Below are positions 1 to 5,980 of a DNA stretch of 9,038 nucleotides, piece by piece (position 1 is the first letter of the stretch; each line of letters begins with the position of its first letter). This DNA comes from Methylovulum sp. (GTDB lineage Bacteria; Pseudomonadota; Gammaproteobacteria; Methylococcales; Methylomonadaceae). The stretch lies in the NCBI GenBank assembly GCA_004299465.1, contig SCST01000366.1, forward strand, positions 1-9,038, written 5' to 3'. Made by a program: the position numbers and the translations under genes. Below the pieces are notes generated by a model. That model saw nothing but the letters and a program-made list of their open reading frames with translations. It was not told where the DNA came from and searched no databases.

Positions 1-113
1 CTCATGAATTGCTTGGCGTCCGCAGCATCCGCGGCTGATGGTAATAACGCCATTGTCATACCCGTAGTGACAACGCTGACAATGGCAACAATGGATCGTA
101 AAGTAATATTCAT
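1..113 (-). CDS. Start of an exported protein, cut by the left edge
   Basis: Only the first 37 codons are inside the window. They begin at an ATG (111-113) preceded on the minus strand by a purine-rich AAGGGGG about eight bases upstream, a good ribosome binding site. The peptide has a classic signal-peptide layout: a short N-terminus with one Arg (residue 6), a hydrophobic stretch over about residues 8-25, then an Ala/Asp-rich segment ending ADAADAKQF. Cleavage is plausible after an Ala near residues 28-33. The mature protein is therefore probably periplasmic or extracellular. Too little of it is visible to name a family. The 600 bases upstream hold no gene, so its promoter should lie there, but I see no convincing -35/-10 pair. 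Confidence 0.7.
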   Translation of the reverse strand, partial: MNITLRSIVAIVSVVTTGMTMALLPSAADAADAKQFM

Positions 114-721
114 AGGTAACCCCCTTATCGAAAAATATGATGGGTGATAGTTTCGGTTTCACCGTTCCTGCTTAAAAACCAGCGAATTAAGTTCTCCTGA
201 TGAAAAAGAAACTCTCTCGAGGGTAAGCTAAACTCGATCTCATTGTCCAGAAAATAATTAACTCTTTAGCATGGAAAACGTGAATAAAACATAATGCTTA
301 TTTTTTGCACAAGGATTGCAACGTCCTTAGGCGATGTCCAAGAATAAATGTACCCAAATCACGCAGGATTTTTGTTCATTTTCAACGACTGCAAGGATGC
401 CACCACAAGGGTGGTCTATGGACAGAGCGGTTACCGAGGCGTAAACATAGGCGCATAGCGAGCTATGAAACTATTTTTACAACGCAGAAAAATAGACAAA
501 AAGACCAGCGAGTTGGATATATTCTTCGCCGGAAACCGCCTTATACCAGCCGAATTCTACAACCCCCATCCGGGCGACTAACCGAATCTTCCCTTTATGT
601 CTTCGTAAATAACTCACATTAGCCACTGTAAATAGTCCATAACGCTTTTTAATCGAACTACTTTAATCTGCTCCCGTAGTAAGAAACCATCAAAAAACGA
701 TCTAAGTTAGCGGGGAAATTT
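114..721. other. Gene-poor AT-rich stretch with inverted repeats
   Basis: I see no convincing protein gene in these 608 bases. The longest open frame (305-622, plus) starts with TTG, lacks a ribosome binding site and reads as Arg/His/Cys-rich nonsense. Shorter frames overlap it in other phases: 348-458 and 465-581 on plus, and 327-470 on minus. The middle part (311-495) carries several inverted repeats, annotated separately. The outer parts, 114-300 and 500-721, are AT-rich and hold only the likely leaders of the two flanking genes. A four-base-stem hairpin lies near 157-167 (CGGT, TTC, ACCG). Confidence 0.6.
311..495. repeat. Cluster of inverted repeats; possible dispersed repeat or structured RNA
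   Basis: Four dyads are visible. AAGGA (311-315) pairs with TCCTT (324-328). CCACC (400-404) pairs with GGTGG (410-414) around a five-base loop. GTAAACATAG (441-450) pairs with CTATTTTTAC (471-480) with one mismatch, and encloses CATAGC (454-459) pairing with GCTATG (462-467); this gives a 40-base nested hairpin with a 3x3 internal loop. CTATTTTT (471-478) also pairs perfectly with AAAAATAG (488-495), so the last two hairpins exclude each other. Few stop codons interrupt several frames on both strands, as is common in mobile or repeated intergenic elements. It could equally be a transcribed structured RNA. I do not recognise it securely as a named element. Confidence 0.45.
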
Positions 722-931
722 ATGATTACAATCACAATAGACACAGACAAAACCCAGTATTATCAATTTAGCCAAGCAAAAGAGGTAGCTCGGATATTGA
801 GGGAATTGGCGAATAATCTGGAATCAAGCGACTCACTCGACGACTGTGCAGTTCGCGATTTAAACTACAACAAAGTTGGTGATTTGGTGAATGGTTTCAA
901 TTTGCAACCCAAATGGGGAAGTCTTATTTGA
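722..931 (+). CDS. Small conserved hypothetical protein, 69 aa
   Basis: ATG start with GGGGA about seven bases upstream and a TGA stop. The protein opens with a short beta-like segment (ITITIDTD), followed by a helix with the pattern ARILRELANNLE (residues 24-35) and a tail DLNYNKVGDLV (46-56). From memory, this layout (a few strand residues, then E-x-ARILRxLAxxLE, then xDxNGNxVG) recurs in a family of roughly 50-70-residue proteins of unknown function, often found near phage or plasmid genes. I have not confirmed this by search. No catalytic motif, signal peptide or membrane segment is present, so it should be a small cytoplasmic protein. It lies alone in AT-rich DNA on the island side of the tRNA and may be accessory cargo. 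Confidence 0.75.
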   Translation: MITITIDTDKTQYYQFSQAKEVARILRELANNLESSDSLDDCAVRDLNYNKVGDLVNGFNLQPKWGSLI

Positions 932-1117
932 TGACAGCGAGTTCTGTAGGGGGGCTTAATTTAGTACCTATTGTGTACAGCAAATATCAGCCTTGTTTAG
1001 CGCATACATGTTAAACGGCGTTGGAGATTTTCCAAGCAGAATTTCTATGAAATTATTTTATTTTAGTAACTTATTTGGAGTCTGGTAAAAAATCAGCATA
1101 AAAGAGGAAAATATTAG

Positions 1118-1273
1118 ATGCTTTTTAAAGGCACGCCACTAGCTGTACTTGAAGTGCCCAGACGGACTAATTTGACGATGCTGATGCGTTATGCCCATTT
1201 ATCCAGTCAACATTTGGCACACTATGCCAATCATATCGACCGCACAAATTTGTCACGGACACAAAAAGCCTAG
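1118..1273 (+). pseudogene. Degenerate C-terminal fragment of a tyrosine-recombinase (phage) integrase
   Basis: A 51-residue frame opens at an ATG and carries the unmistakable end of a phage-type integrase: KGTPLAVLE (residues 4-12), then MLMRYAHLSSQHLAHYANHI (about 21-40). In intact enzymes K-GTPL lies in the catalytic domain just before the second His motif, and RYAHLS contains the catalytic Tyr nucleophile (RYAHL). The stretch between them, normally like QELGGWKTL, is eroded here to EVPRRTNL, so the last active-site His/Trp is lost. The Arg-x-x-His box and everything N-terminal are missing; bases 932-1117 upstream contain only stop-rich AT-rich sequence and a meaningless 26-codon frame (from 1008). 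The fragment ends about 125 bases from the 3' end of the tRNA-Lys gene, the usual attachment target of such enzymes. It is a non-functional relic. Confidence 0.8.
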
Positions 1274-1397
1274 AGAAAATCATTTAAGGAATGGGCATTG
1301 AAATAACTTCGCAAGTTAAGAACTGCCAAGTCTGGGTAGAATGGCAATGCTATTGGCAAATAGTTATTCCATACGCGTTCTAAACCTTAAATCTATT

Positions 1398-1473
1398 TGG
1401 TGGGGCGTCAGGGACTCGAACCCTGGACCTATGGATTAAGAGTCCACTGCTCTACCAACTGAGCTAACACCCC
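1398..1473 (-). tRNA. tRNA-Lys (anticodon CTT)
   Basis: The minus strand folds as a standard cloverleaf. The 7-bp acceptor stem is GGGGTGT/ACGCCCC with one T-G wobble, the D-stem is GCTC/GAGC, and the anticodon stem is GTGGA/TCCAT around the loop CTCTTAA. The T arm contains the GGTTCGAGTCC signature. The anticodon is CTT at 1438-1440, reading the AAG lysine codon. Discriminator A and the 3' CCA are encoded (CCA at 1398-1400). The 3' end faces the integrase remnant and the AT-rich island. I found no second copy of the tRNA 3' end inside the window, so the other attachment half-site, if any, lies further left. Confidence 0.97.
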
Positions 1474-1485
1474 CTAAGATGCAGT

Positions 1486-1514
1486 ATTGTAATCCAAATC
1501 AGCGATCCTGTACA
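1486..1514 (-). promoter_or_regulatory. Sigma-70-type promoter of tRNA-Lys
   Basis: On the minus strand TGTACA (1509-1514, four of six matches to the -35 consensus) and TACAAT (1486-1491, five of six to the -10) are separated by exactly 17 bases. Transcription would begin about seven bases before the tRNA 5' end at 1473, as expected for a tRNA gene. Confidence 0.55.
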
Positions 1515-1561
1515 TGACAAAATAAATAAAATCATTACAACGATTTGATTCATATATATAA

Positions 1562-2485
1562 TTAATCTTTTAAATTAGCCATTTCCTCAACCAACAAGCG
1601 TACTTTGCCCTGGATAATGCGGGTATTTTCAGGTCCCATGCGTATCATCTGCTTATGAACCGGGCTTAATGCTTCAAGCTGCGGGTCGGCAAATTTATAG
1701 TGTGTCGAGATTCTTACCAATGCAATCGGCTCATCAATCACCGGCGCCGCTAAAACCTCTGCAGCCGCCTTGGTAAACATGTCTTCGAGGCTGTGTTCGG
1801 CAGGATAGCTGAATTCGCCATAAACTTGCAGCAACAATGGCCGGAATTTTTTGTAGACCGCTAATATTGCCGGTGCATCAATTGCGTCTATTGCCCGTGC
1901 CAGCTTGTCATAACGCTGATAGCTTTTAGCGGCTATCACCAGGCCGGTATCGTTCTGCTCCGCCGAAAGCGCTTGGTCAAGCTTAAGGAAATGCATGTGC
2001 TTGCCGCTTCTCAAGCCTTGCGAAAAGTCATTGGCAATTATCATATAATTCCTGATTAACTGCCCTGTATTCAGCCACGGTGCGAGTTCCGGTGCAACCT
2101 GCGTGACAGATTCCCGTATCGGCGCATCGCTGCTGTCAAGTTCCGGCAAGACGACCAACTCTTCGACTGCTTGCAGTGTTTCAATAGTGTCATCTGCAGC
2201 CTCTGAAACGCCTGTTATCTGCGCCTGTTCAATGCCCGTTATATCTGTCCGTGTCGATTCGGCAGCATCTGTGTTTCCGGTATTAAAAGGAATCGCTAAA
2301 GCCCGTACTTCAGGCTTTCCCTGATCATTCAGCTCATCCATTAGCTGTTTGGCAAAAAATCCGCCGACACCGGCAAGTATTACCAGTAGCAGCACAACAA
2401 CGACATGAATGCCGTCAGAGCGCTTGTCTTTAACCGGATTATAACGCCCGGTTCGTTTACTTTTATTCCGATCGTATCGTCCCAT
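1562..2485 (-). CDS. DUF3014-family membrane-anchored protein, 307 aa
   Basis: The first 24 residues are strongly basic (many Arg and Lys). A single hydrophobic helix follows at about residues 28-45, so the N-terminus should sit in the cytoplasm and the rest in the periplasm. Residues 50-105 are an acidic, Ala/Thr-rich linker. From about residue 112 the sequence follows the DUF3014 pattern: LPELDSSDAPIRE, then YQRYDKLARAIDAIDA, then a helix ending in LLLQVYGEFSYP, and ALVRISTHYKFADPQLEALS with RMGPENTR near the end. The family's function is unknown. The ATG is preceded by GAAGG nine bases upstream. Only 29 bases separate it from the end of cmoB on the same strand, so the two are probably co-transcribed. 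A weak hairpin (AAATC/GATTT) followed by a T-rich run lies just after the stop codon. Confidence 0.9.
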   Translation of the reverse strand: MGRYDRNKSKRTGRYNPVKDKRSDGIHVVVVLLLVILAGVGGFFAKQLMDELNDQGKPEVRALAIPFNTGNTDAAESTRTDITGIEQAQITGVSEAADDTIETLQAVEELVVLPELDSSDAPIRESVTQVAPELAPWLNTGQLIRNYMIIANDFSQGLRSGKHMHFLKLDQALSAEQNDTGLVIAAKSYQRYDKLARAIDAIDAPAILAVYKKFRPLLLQVYGEFSYPAEHSLEDMFTKAAAEVLAAPVIDEPIALVRISTHYKFADPQLEALSPVHKQMIRMGPENTRIIQGKVRLLVEEMANLKD

Positions 2486-2514
2486 TGTTTATGACCTTCA
2501 AGCAAAATGCCGGA

Positions 2515-3489
2515 TTATGCACTATTAGCAATAATTATAGCCCGTTTAGGGGCGGGCAATCCTTCGCAGGTTAGCTGTTGATTTTCCTGGTCAAGAAAAT
2601 CCTTGAGCGAATGAAACGGCATCCACGCGGTACTGCGCTGCTCTTCAACGGTGGTTGTTGTCACATCGACGACGCGCATGCCGGTAAAGCCGCAACGTTT
2701 CATCCAACTAATCAATGTGTCGCAACTGGGTAAAAACCAGACGTTACGCATATTGGCATAACGATCTTCGGGCAGCATAACTTGGCCCAGGCCGCCATCG
2801 ATAACCAGTGTTTCCAGCACCAATTCCCCCCCCGGTTGCAGGCAGTCCCGTAACGCCAGCAAATGATCGATGGGCGAACGGCGGTGATACAGTACTCCCA
2901 TCGAAAATACGGTATCAAACATCTTTAAATTGCCAGGCACCTCTTCCAACGCAAAAGGCAATACATAGACCGGCGCCTCGCCATACAATTTCCTGATCGC
3001 CTGGAACTGCATGACATTAAGCAGCAGGGGATCGATACCGACAACCATTTTGGCGCCGGCACCGAGCATACGCCAGCAATGGTAGCCATTACCGCAGCCG
3101 ACATCCAATACCAGCCGGTAATTAAGCGGTGCAATATGTTGTTTTAACCGGTCCCACTTCCAGTCGGAACGCCATTCGGTATCGAGGTTAATGCCAAACA
3201 AGCGGTAAGGCCCTTTGCGCCAAGGTTTCAAGGCTTTCAGTTGCCGCTCAAGCGTAATTCTAACGTCATCGCTAATTTCCTCGAAACTGCCTATTTGCAC
3301 TGCATCGGCGTCCGGACGGCACTGCGCCACCGTTAACGCCGGTATTTCTTCGATTACTGATTGCCATTTTGCCAGGTCACCATGCCTGGCAGGGTCAAGC
3401 GCCTGTGCGATAGCGTCAGGCAAACGCTGGACCCAAGCGTCGGCCTGCGCATCGAGTAAGGTATGGTATAAGGGCTGGTAATCAATCAC
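2515..3489 (-). CDS. cmoB: tRNA U34 carboxymethyltransferase CmoB
   Basis: CmoB transfers the carboxymethyl group of carboxy-S-adenosylmethionine to 5-hydroxyuridine at tRNA position 34, giving cmo5U, which widens wobble decoding. Numbered from an upstream in-frame TTG at 3531, it shows the family's WRKGP (104-108), DTEWRSDWKWDR (117-128), the methyltransferase loop DVGCGNGYH (143-151), the FSMGVLYHRRSP block (209-220), TTVEEQRSTAWM (293-304) and APKRA near the end. Lys106, Tyr215 and Arg330 match the E. coli carboxy-SAM ligands Lys91, Tyr200 and Arg315. No ATG start is available. I chose GTG at 3489 because the protein then begins VIDYQPL, aligning with the MIDF/MIDL start of known CmoB and giving about 324 residues (E. 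coli has 323). TTG at 3531 or 3510 remains possible; none has a good ribosome binding site. cmoA, its usual partner, is not in the window. Confidence 0.95.
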   Translation of the reverse strand: MIDYQPLYHTLLDAQADAWVQRLPDAIAQALDPARHGDLAKWQSVIEEIPALTVAQCRPDADAVQIGSFEEISDDVRITLERQLKALKPWRKGPYRLFGINLDTEWRSDWKWDRLKQHIAPLNYRLVLDVGCGNGYHCWRMLGAGAKMVVGIDPLLLNVMQFQAIRKLYGEAPVYVLPFALEEVPGNLKMFDTVFSMGVLYHRRSPIDHLLALRDCLQPGGELVLETLVIDGGLGQVMLPEDRYANMRNVWFLPSCDTLISWMKRCGFTGMRVVDVTTTTVEEQRSTAWMPFHSLKDFLDQENQQLTCEGLPAPKRAIIIANSA

Positions 3490-3544
3490 TGCTAAGGGAA
3501 CGGCATGCAAGTGCCTGCTGGCGGGAATCAAGTGTCTGTGCGTA

Positions 3545-3564
3545 ACAAAAACGTAGACTACGTT
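3545..3564 (-). terminator. Hairpin plus T-run after mlaC (weak terminator or operator)
   Basis: AACGTAG (3550-3556) and CTACGTT (3558-3564) form a perfect 7-bp dyad around a single base. Read on the minus strand, the realistic fold is a six-pair stem with a three-base loop, followed at once by TTTTTGTT. It lies between the mlaC stop and the cmoB start. It could attenuate read-through from mlaC into cmoB, or be a protein-binding palindrome. The stem is AT-rich, so termination would be inefficient. Confidence 0.3.
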
Positions 3565-3607
3565 ATGCGTAGCTCACACCTGAATAAAATGGAGTTATCA
3601 TTACCGT

Positions 3608-4252
3608 TCAGGAATGGTTTGTTGGTTTTGCTGCAAGCGCTTCGGCATTACGTTTGGCAAGCCCGTCAATGACGGCGTTTAATGAGCCTTTAGTCTGCAC
3701 TTCATTGCTAAAGGTCGTGCGGTAATTAGTCACCAAGCTGACGCCTTCAATCATAATATCGTAGGCTTTCCATTCGCCATTACGCAGCGCCATGCGGTAA
3801 TCGACGGCAATAGGTTGAATGCCGGGCTGCAAGACTTGTGTTTTGACAATCACTTTTGTTGCGCCGGCTTCCATTTCCAATGGCAGAAAACGTACAGTCC
3901 ATTCCTTAAATTCGATAAATGCGCGGGAATAGGTCCTGATCAACAAGGTTTGAAATTCCTGCTTAAAGCGTTCGCGTTCGTCATATGTCGCTGTTTTCCA
4001 CAGCTTGCCAAGAACCAGCGCGGCAATTCTATCGAAATCCGTATGAGGATAAATGACTTCCCTGACATACTCGGTAATTTTCGAGAAATCCTTAGTAAAG
4101 GATTTTTCTTGTAATTTTGACTGTAATTGTGTGGAAGCCGTATAAATAGCCTGTTGCGGAGCTGATAACTCCTCTGCCGTAACGCTGGTTAACGGCATTA
4201 AACTCAAAAATAGTGCAAATAAACCAAATAATGTAAAGTGCTTTGCGTTCAT
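3608..4252 (-). CDS. mlaC: MlaC-type periplasmic phospholipid-binding protein, 214 aa
   Basis: This belongs to the MlaC/Ttg2D family (Tol_Tol_Ttg2). Its members shuttle phospholipids across the periplasm between the outer-membrane MlaA complex and the inner-membrane MlaBDEF transporter. A signal peptide covers residues 1-26, with a hydrophobic core rich in Phe and Leu and a VTA/EE cleavage site. The mature part shows typical family wording: VREVIYPHTDFDRIAALVLG (63-82), the RERFKQEFQTLLIRTYSRAF region (92-112), VDYRMALRNGEWKAYDIMIEGVS (150-172), and LVTNYRTTFSNEV (173-185). Its length matches the family. The ATG has an excellent site, AGAGGA, five bases upstream. The mlaABDEF genes are not adjacent, so this is a solitary copy, and it could serve another MCE-type transporter. 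It is transcribed divergently from hemB, with cmoB downstream on the same strand. Confidence 0.92.
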   Translation of the reverse strand: MNAKHFTLFGLFALFLSLMPLTSVTAEELSAPQQAIYTASTQLQSKLQEKSFTKDFSKITEYVREVIYPHTDFDRIAALVLGKLWKTATYDERERFKQEFQTLLIRTYSRAFIEFKEWTVRFLPLEMEAGATKVIVKTQVLQPGIQPIAVDYRMALRNGEWKAYDIMIEGVSLVTNYRTTFSNEVQTKGSLNAVIDGLAKRNAEALAAKPTNHS

Positions 4253-4318
4253 AAAATCCTCTAAAATTAACCCTGTGTAGTGCTTAGCTTTTTTTCAAGT
4301 ACCGGTGCTGTACACTGA

Positions 4319-4324
4319 TACAAT
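4319..4324 (+). promoter_or_regulatory. Likely -10 element of the hemB promoter
   Basis: TACAAT lies about 60 bases before the hemB start in the 131-base divergent mlaC-hemB spacer. The matching -35 is poor (TTCAAG at 4294-4299, 19 bases away). If it is used, transcription starts near 4331 and leaves a leader of about 50 bases that includes the small ORF at 4349. Confidence 0.35.
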
Positions 4325-4348
4325 ATTCTTTGAACCCATAAGGCTGAT

Positions 4349-4429
4349 ATGACCCGCCCCAACCCCGGAGAGCAACGGATACGATGGCTTATAATAACAT
4401 TAAAAACATCACAATCCCCACACGCATGA
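4349..4429 (+). CDS. Possible leader peptide (26 aa) overlapping the hemB start
   Basis: An ATG with AAGG five bases upstream opens a 26-codon frame that runs across the hemB start in a different phase and ends in TGA at 4427-4429, 46 bases inside hemB. Its ribosome site is better spaced than that of hemB. The peptide (MTRPNPGEQRIRW, then LIITLKTSQSPHA) matches nothing I know. It could be a regulatory upstream ORF or a chance frame. Confidence 0.25.
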   Translation: MTRPNPGEQRIRWLIITLKTSQSPHA

Positions 4430-5409
4430 GAAGAATGCGCTATCACGATTTTTCACGGCGTTTAATGCGCGAAAACAGCTTGACTGTCAACGACCTGATT
4501 TACCCGATGTTTGTCACCGAAGGCCAGCGCCAACAAGAACCGGTTTTATCGATGCCGGGAGTAGAACGACTTTCGTTGGATATTTTACTCGAACAGGCCC
4601 GTGAGTGTCATGTGCTGGGCATTCCTGCGATTGCGCTATTCCCGGTAATCGCCGCCGATAAAAAGTCGGACGACGCCGCCGAAGCCTATAACCCTGACGG
4701 CTTGGTTCAGCGTAGCGTCAGGGCATTAAAAAAAGCCGTACCCGAATTGGGCATTATTACCGATGTTGCGCTGGACCCGTATACGTCACACGGACAGGAC
4801 GGCCTGGTTAATAGTCAAGGCTATGTCGTCAACGACGAAACCGTCGAGGTACTGGTCAAGCAAGCCCTGTCCCACGCCGAAGCGGGCGCGGATATGGTGG
4901 CCCCGTCGGATATGATGGATGGCCGCATCGGCGCGATACGGCAGGCTTTGGAAGCGGAAAACCATATCAATACGCTGATACTGGCTTATTCCGCCAAATA
5001 CGCCTCCAGCTTTTACGGGCCCTTCAGGGATGCCGTAGGTTCCGCAGCCAATCTCGGCAAAGCCGGCAAATACAGCTATCAAATGGACCCGGCCAATTCG
5101 GATGAAGCCTTGCGTGAAATCGCACTGGACTTGCAGGAGGGTGCGGATATGGTTATGGTCAAGCCCGGCATGCCCTATCTGGATATTATCCGCCGGGTCA
5201 AGGACCGATATGGCGTACCGACATTTGCCTACCAGGTCAGCGGCGAATATGCGATGATCAAGGCGGCCGCAATGAACGGCTGGCTGGATGAAAAACAGGT
5301 TGTCATGGAATCGCTGTTAGCCTTTAAACGCGCCGGCAGCGATGCCGTCCTGAGCTATTTTGCCAAAACGGTAGCAAAGTGGCTGCAAGATGAGTCTCAA
5401 AGCCTGTAA
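4384..5409 (+). CDS. hemB: Delta-aminolevulinic acid dehydratase (porphobilinogen synthase) HemB
   Basis: HemB condenses two 5-aminolevulinate molecules to porphobilinogen, the second common step of heme, siroheme and corrinoid synthesis; it is a cytosolic homo-octamer. The 341-residue protein carries both Schiff-base lysines: Lys205 in AYSAKYASSFYGPF and Lys260 in MVMVKPGMPYLD. The metal region reads DVALDPYTSHGQDGL (127-141), the aspartate-rich Pseudomonas type. It lacks the three cysteines of zinc-dependent enzymes, so catalysis should be independent of active-site zinc and stimulated by magnesium. The N-terminal RMRRMRYHDFSRRLMREN also resembles the Pseudomonas enzyme. GGAGAG lies about eleven bases before this ATG, a rather long gap; ATGs at codons 15 and 18 are alternatives but would trim a conserved region. 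It heads a likely operon with the membrane protein 37 bases downstream and aroE. Confidence 0.97.
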   Translation: MAYNNIKNITIPTRMRRMRYHDFSRRLMRENSLTVNDLIYPMFVTEGQRQQEPVLSMPGVERLSLDILLEQARECHVLGIPAIALFPVIAADKKSDDAAEAYNPDGLVQRSVRALKKAVPELGIITDVALDPYTSHGQDGLVNSQGYVVNDETVEVLVKQALSHAEAGADMVAPSDMMDGRIGAIRQALEAENHINTLILAYSAKYASSFYGPFRDAVGSAANLGKAGKYSYQMDPANSDEALREIALDLQEGADMVMVKPGMPYLDIIRRVKDRYGVPTFAYQVSGEYAMIKAAAMNGWLDEKQVVMESLLAFKRAGSDAVLSYFAKTVAKWLQDESQSL

Positions 5410-5446
5410 AAACGTTTTACTTCCCATTGCCTGAGGAGTCAATCAC

Positions 5447-5980
5447 ATGTCAGAAAATACAATAATAACCGACAAAAAAAAATTTCAACTTGAGGAAGCC
5501 GTTTTAATTCTATTGCTGGTACTGTCGCTGGTAGGCGTCGGTATCACCGATTTTTCACCCGCCGACGGTTTCGGCTATTGGCTGATTATGGTCGCCGTAT
5601 TCGCCGTGCTGGCTATTCTTATCGGCTGGCGGCAATCCAAATACCACCCGGAAGATTTCAAGATTATCTTGCGGGAGCAGGCGCTGCACTGGTTCACCTC
5701 ACTGCTGGTGGTGGGCGGCGCTTTTATGGTGGAGAAATCCGGGCGCATCCAGCCGGAAGAGGCGGGCCTGGTCATTGTGCTGATCCTGTCGCTCGCAACG
5801 ATGCTGGACGGCTTGCGCGTAGGCTGGCGCTTTAGCTTGGTGGGCCTGTTCCTTGGCGTTTCCGCGGTGATTGCCGCATATACCGAGCATTTCCTGTGGA
5901 TAGAATTACTGATCGCGATCGGCATTGTCGTCCTGACGATTCTATGGGAAGTCTGGAAAGCAAAAAGGGCATCACGATGA
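5447..5980 (+). CDS. Unrecognised integral membrane protein, 177 aa, six predicted helices
   Basis: I do not recognise the family. Hydrophobic segments lie at about residues 18-36, 44-60, 81-96, 105-121, 128-146 and 149-168, giving about six membrane helices. The N-terminus is polar (with a KKK run at 10-12) and the C-terminus is basic (WKAKRASR), which would put both ends in the cytoplasm. Helices four to six are joined by the short charged loop DGLRVGWRFS (121-130), and EKSGRIQPEE (96-105) may be an exposed loop. No transporter or enzyme motif is visible. GAGGAG stands eight bases before the ATG. It follows hemB by 37 bases, and its stop overlaps the aroE start as ATGA, implying translational coupling. 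Its role cannot be deduced from these metabolic neighbours. Confidence 0.85.
   Translation: MSENTIITDKKKFQLEEAVLILLLVLSLVGVGITDFSPADGFGYWLIMVAVFAVLAILIGWRQSKYHPEDFKIILREQALHWFTSLLVVGGAFMVEKSGRIQPEEAGLVIVLILSLATMLDGLRVGWRFSLVGLFLGVSAVIAAYTEHFLWIELLIAIGIVVLTILWEVWKAKRASR

Noticed and set aside
348..581. Short plus-strand frames 348-458 and 465-581, as possible genes or halves of a frameshifted gene
   Set aside because: The peptides are 36 and 38 residues, have no ribosome site, do not join into a recognisable protein and overlap hairpin arms.
305..622. 105-codon open frame on the plus strand
   Set aside because: It has a TTG start without a ribosome site and an Arg/His/Cys-rich composition unlike a folded protein. 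Other frames are equally open across it, and the region is full of inverted repeats.
1008..1088. 26-codon frame upstream of the integrase relic
   Set aside because: It has no ribosome binding site and no match to the missing integrase parts. It is too short to separate from chance.
1274..1397. Attachment-site duplicate of the tRNA 3' end, and a TGCCA/TGGCA inverted repeat
   Set aside because: No copy of the tRNA 3' segment was found here or further left in the window, and the five-base dyad with a long spacer is likely chance.
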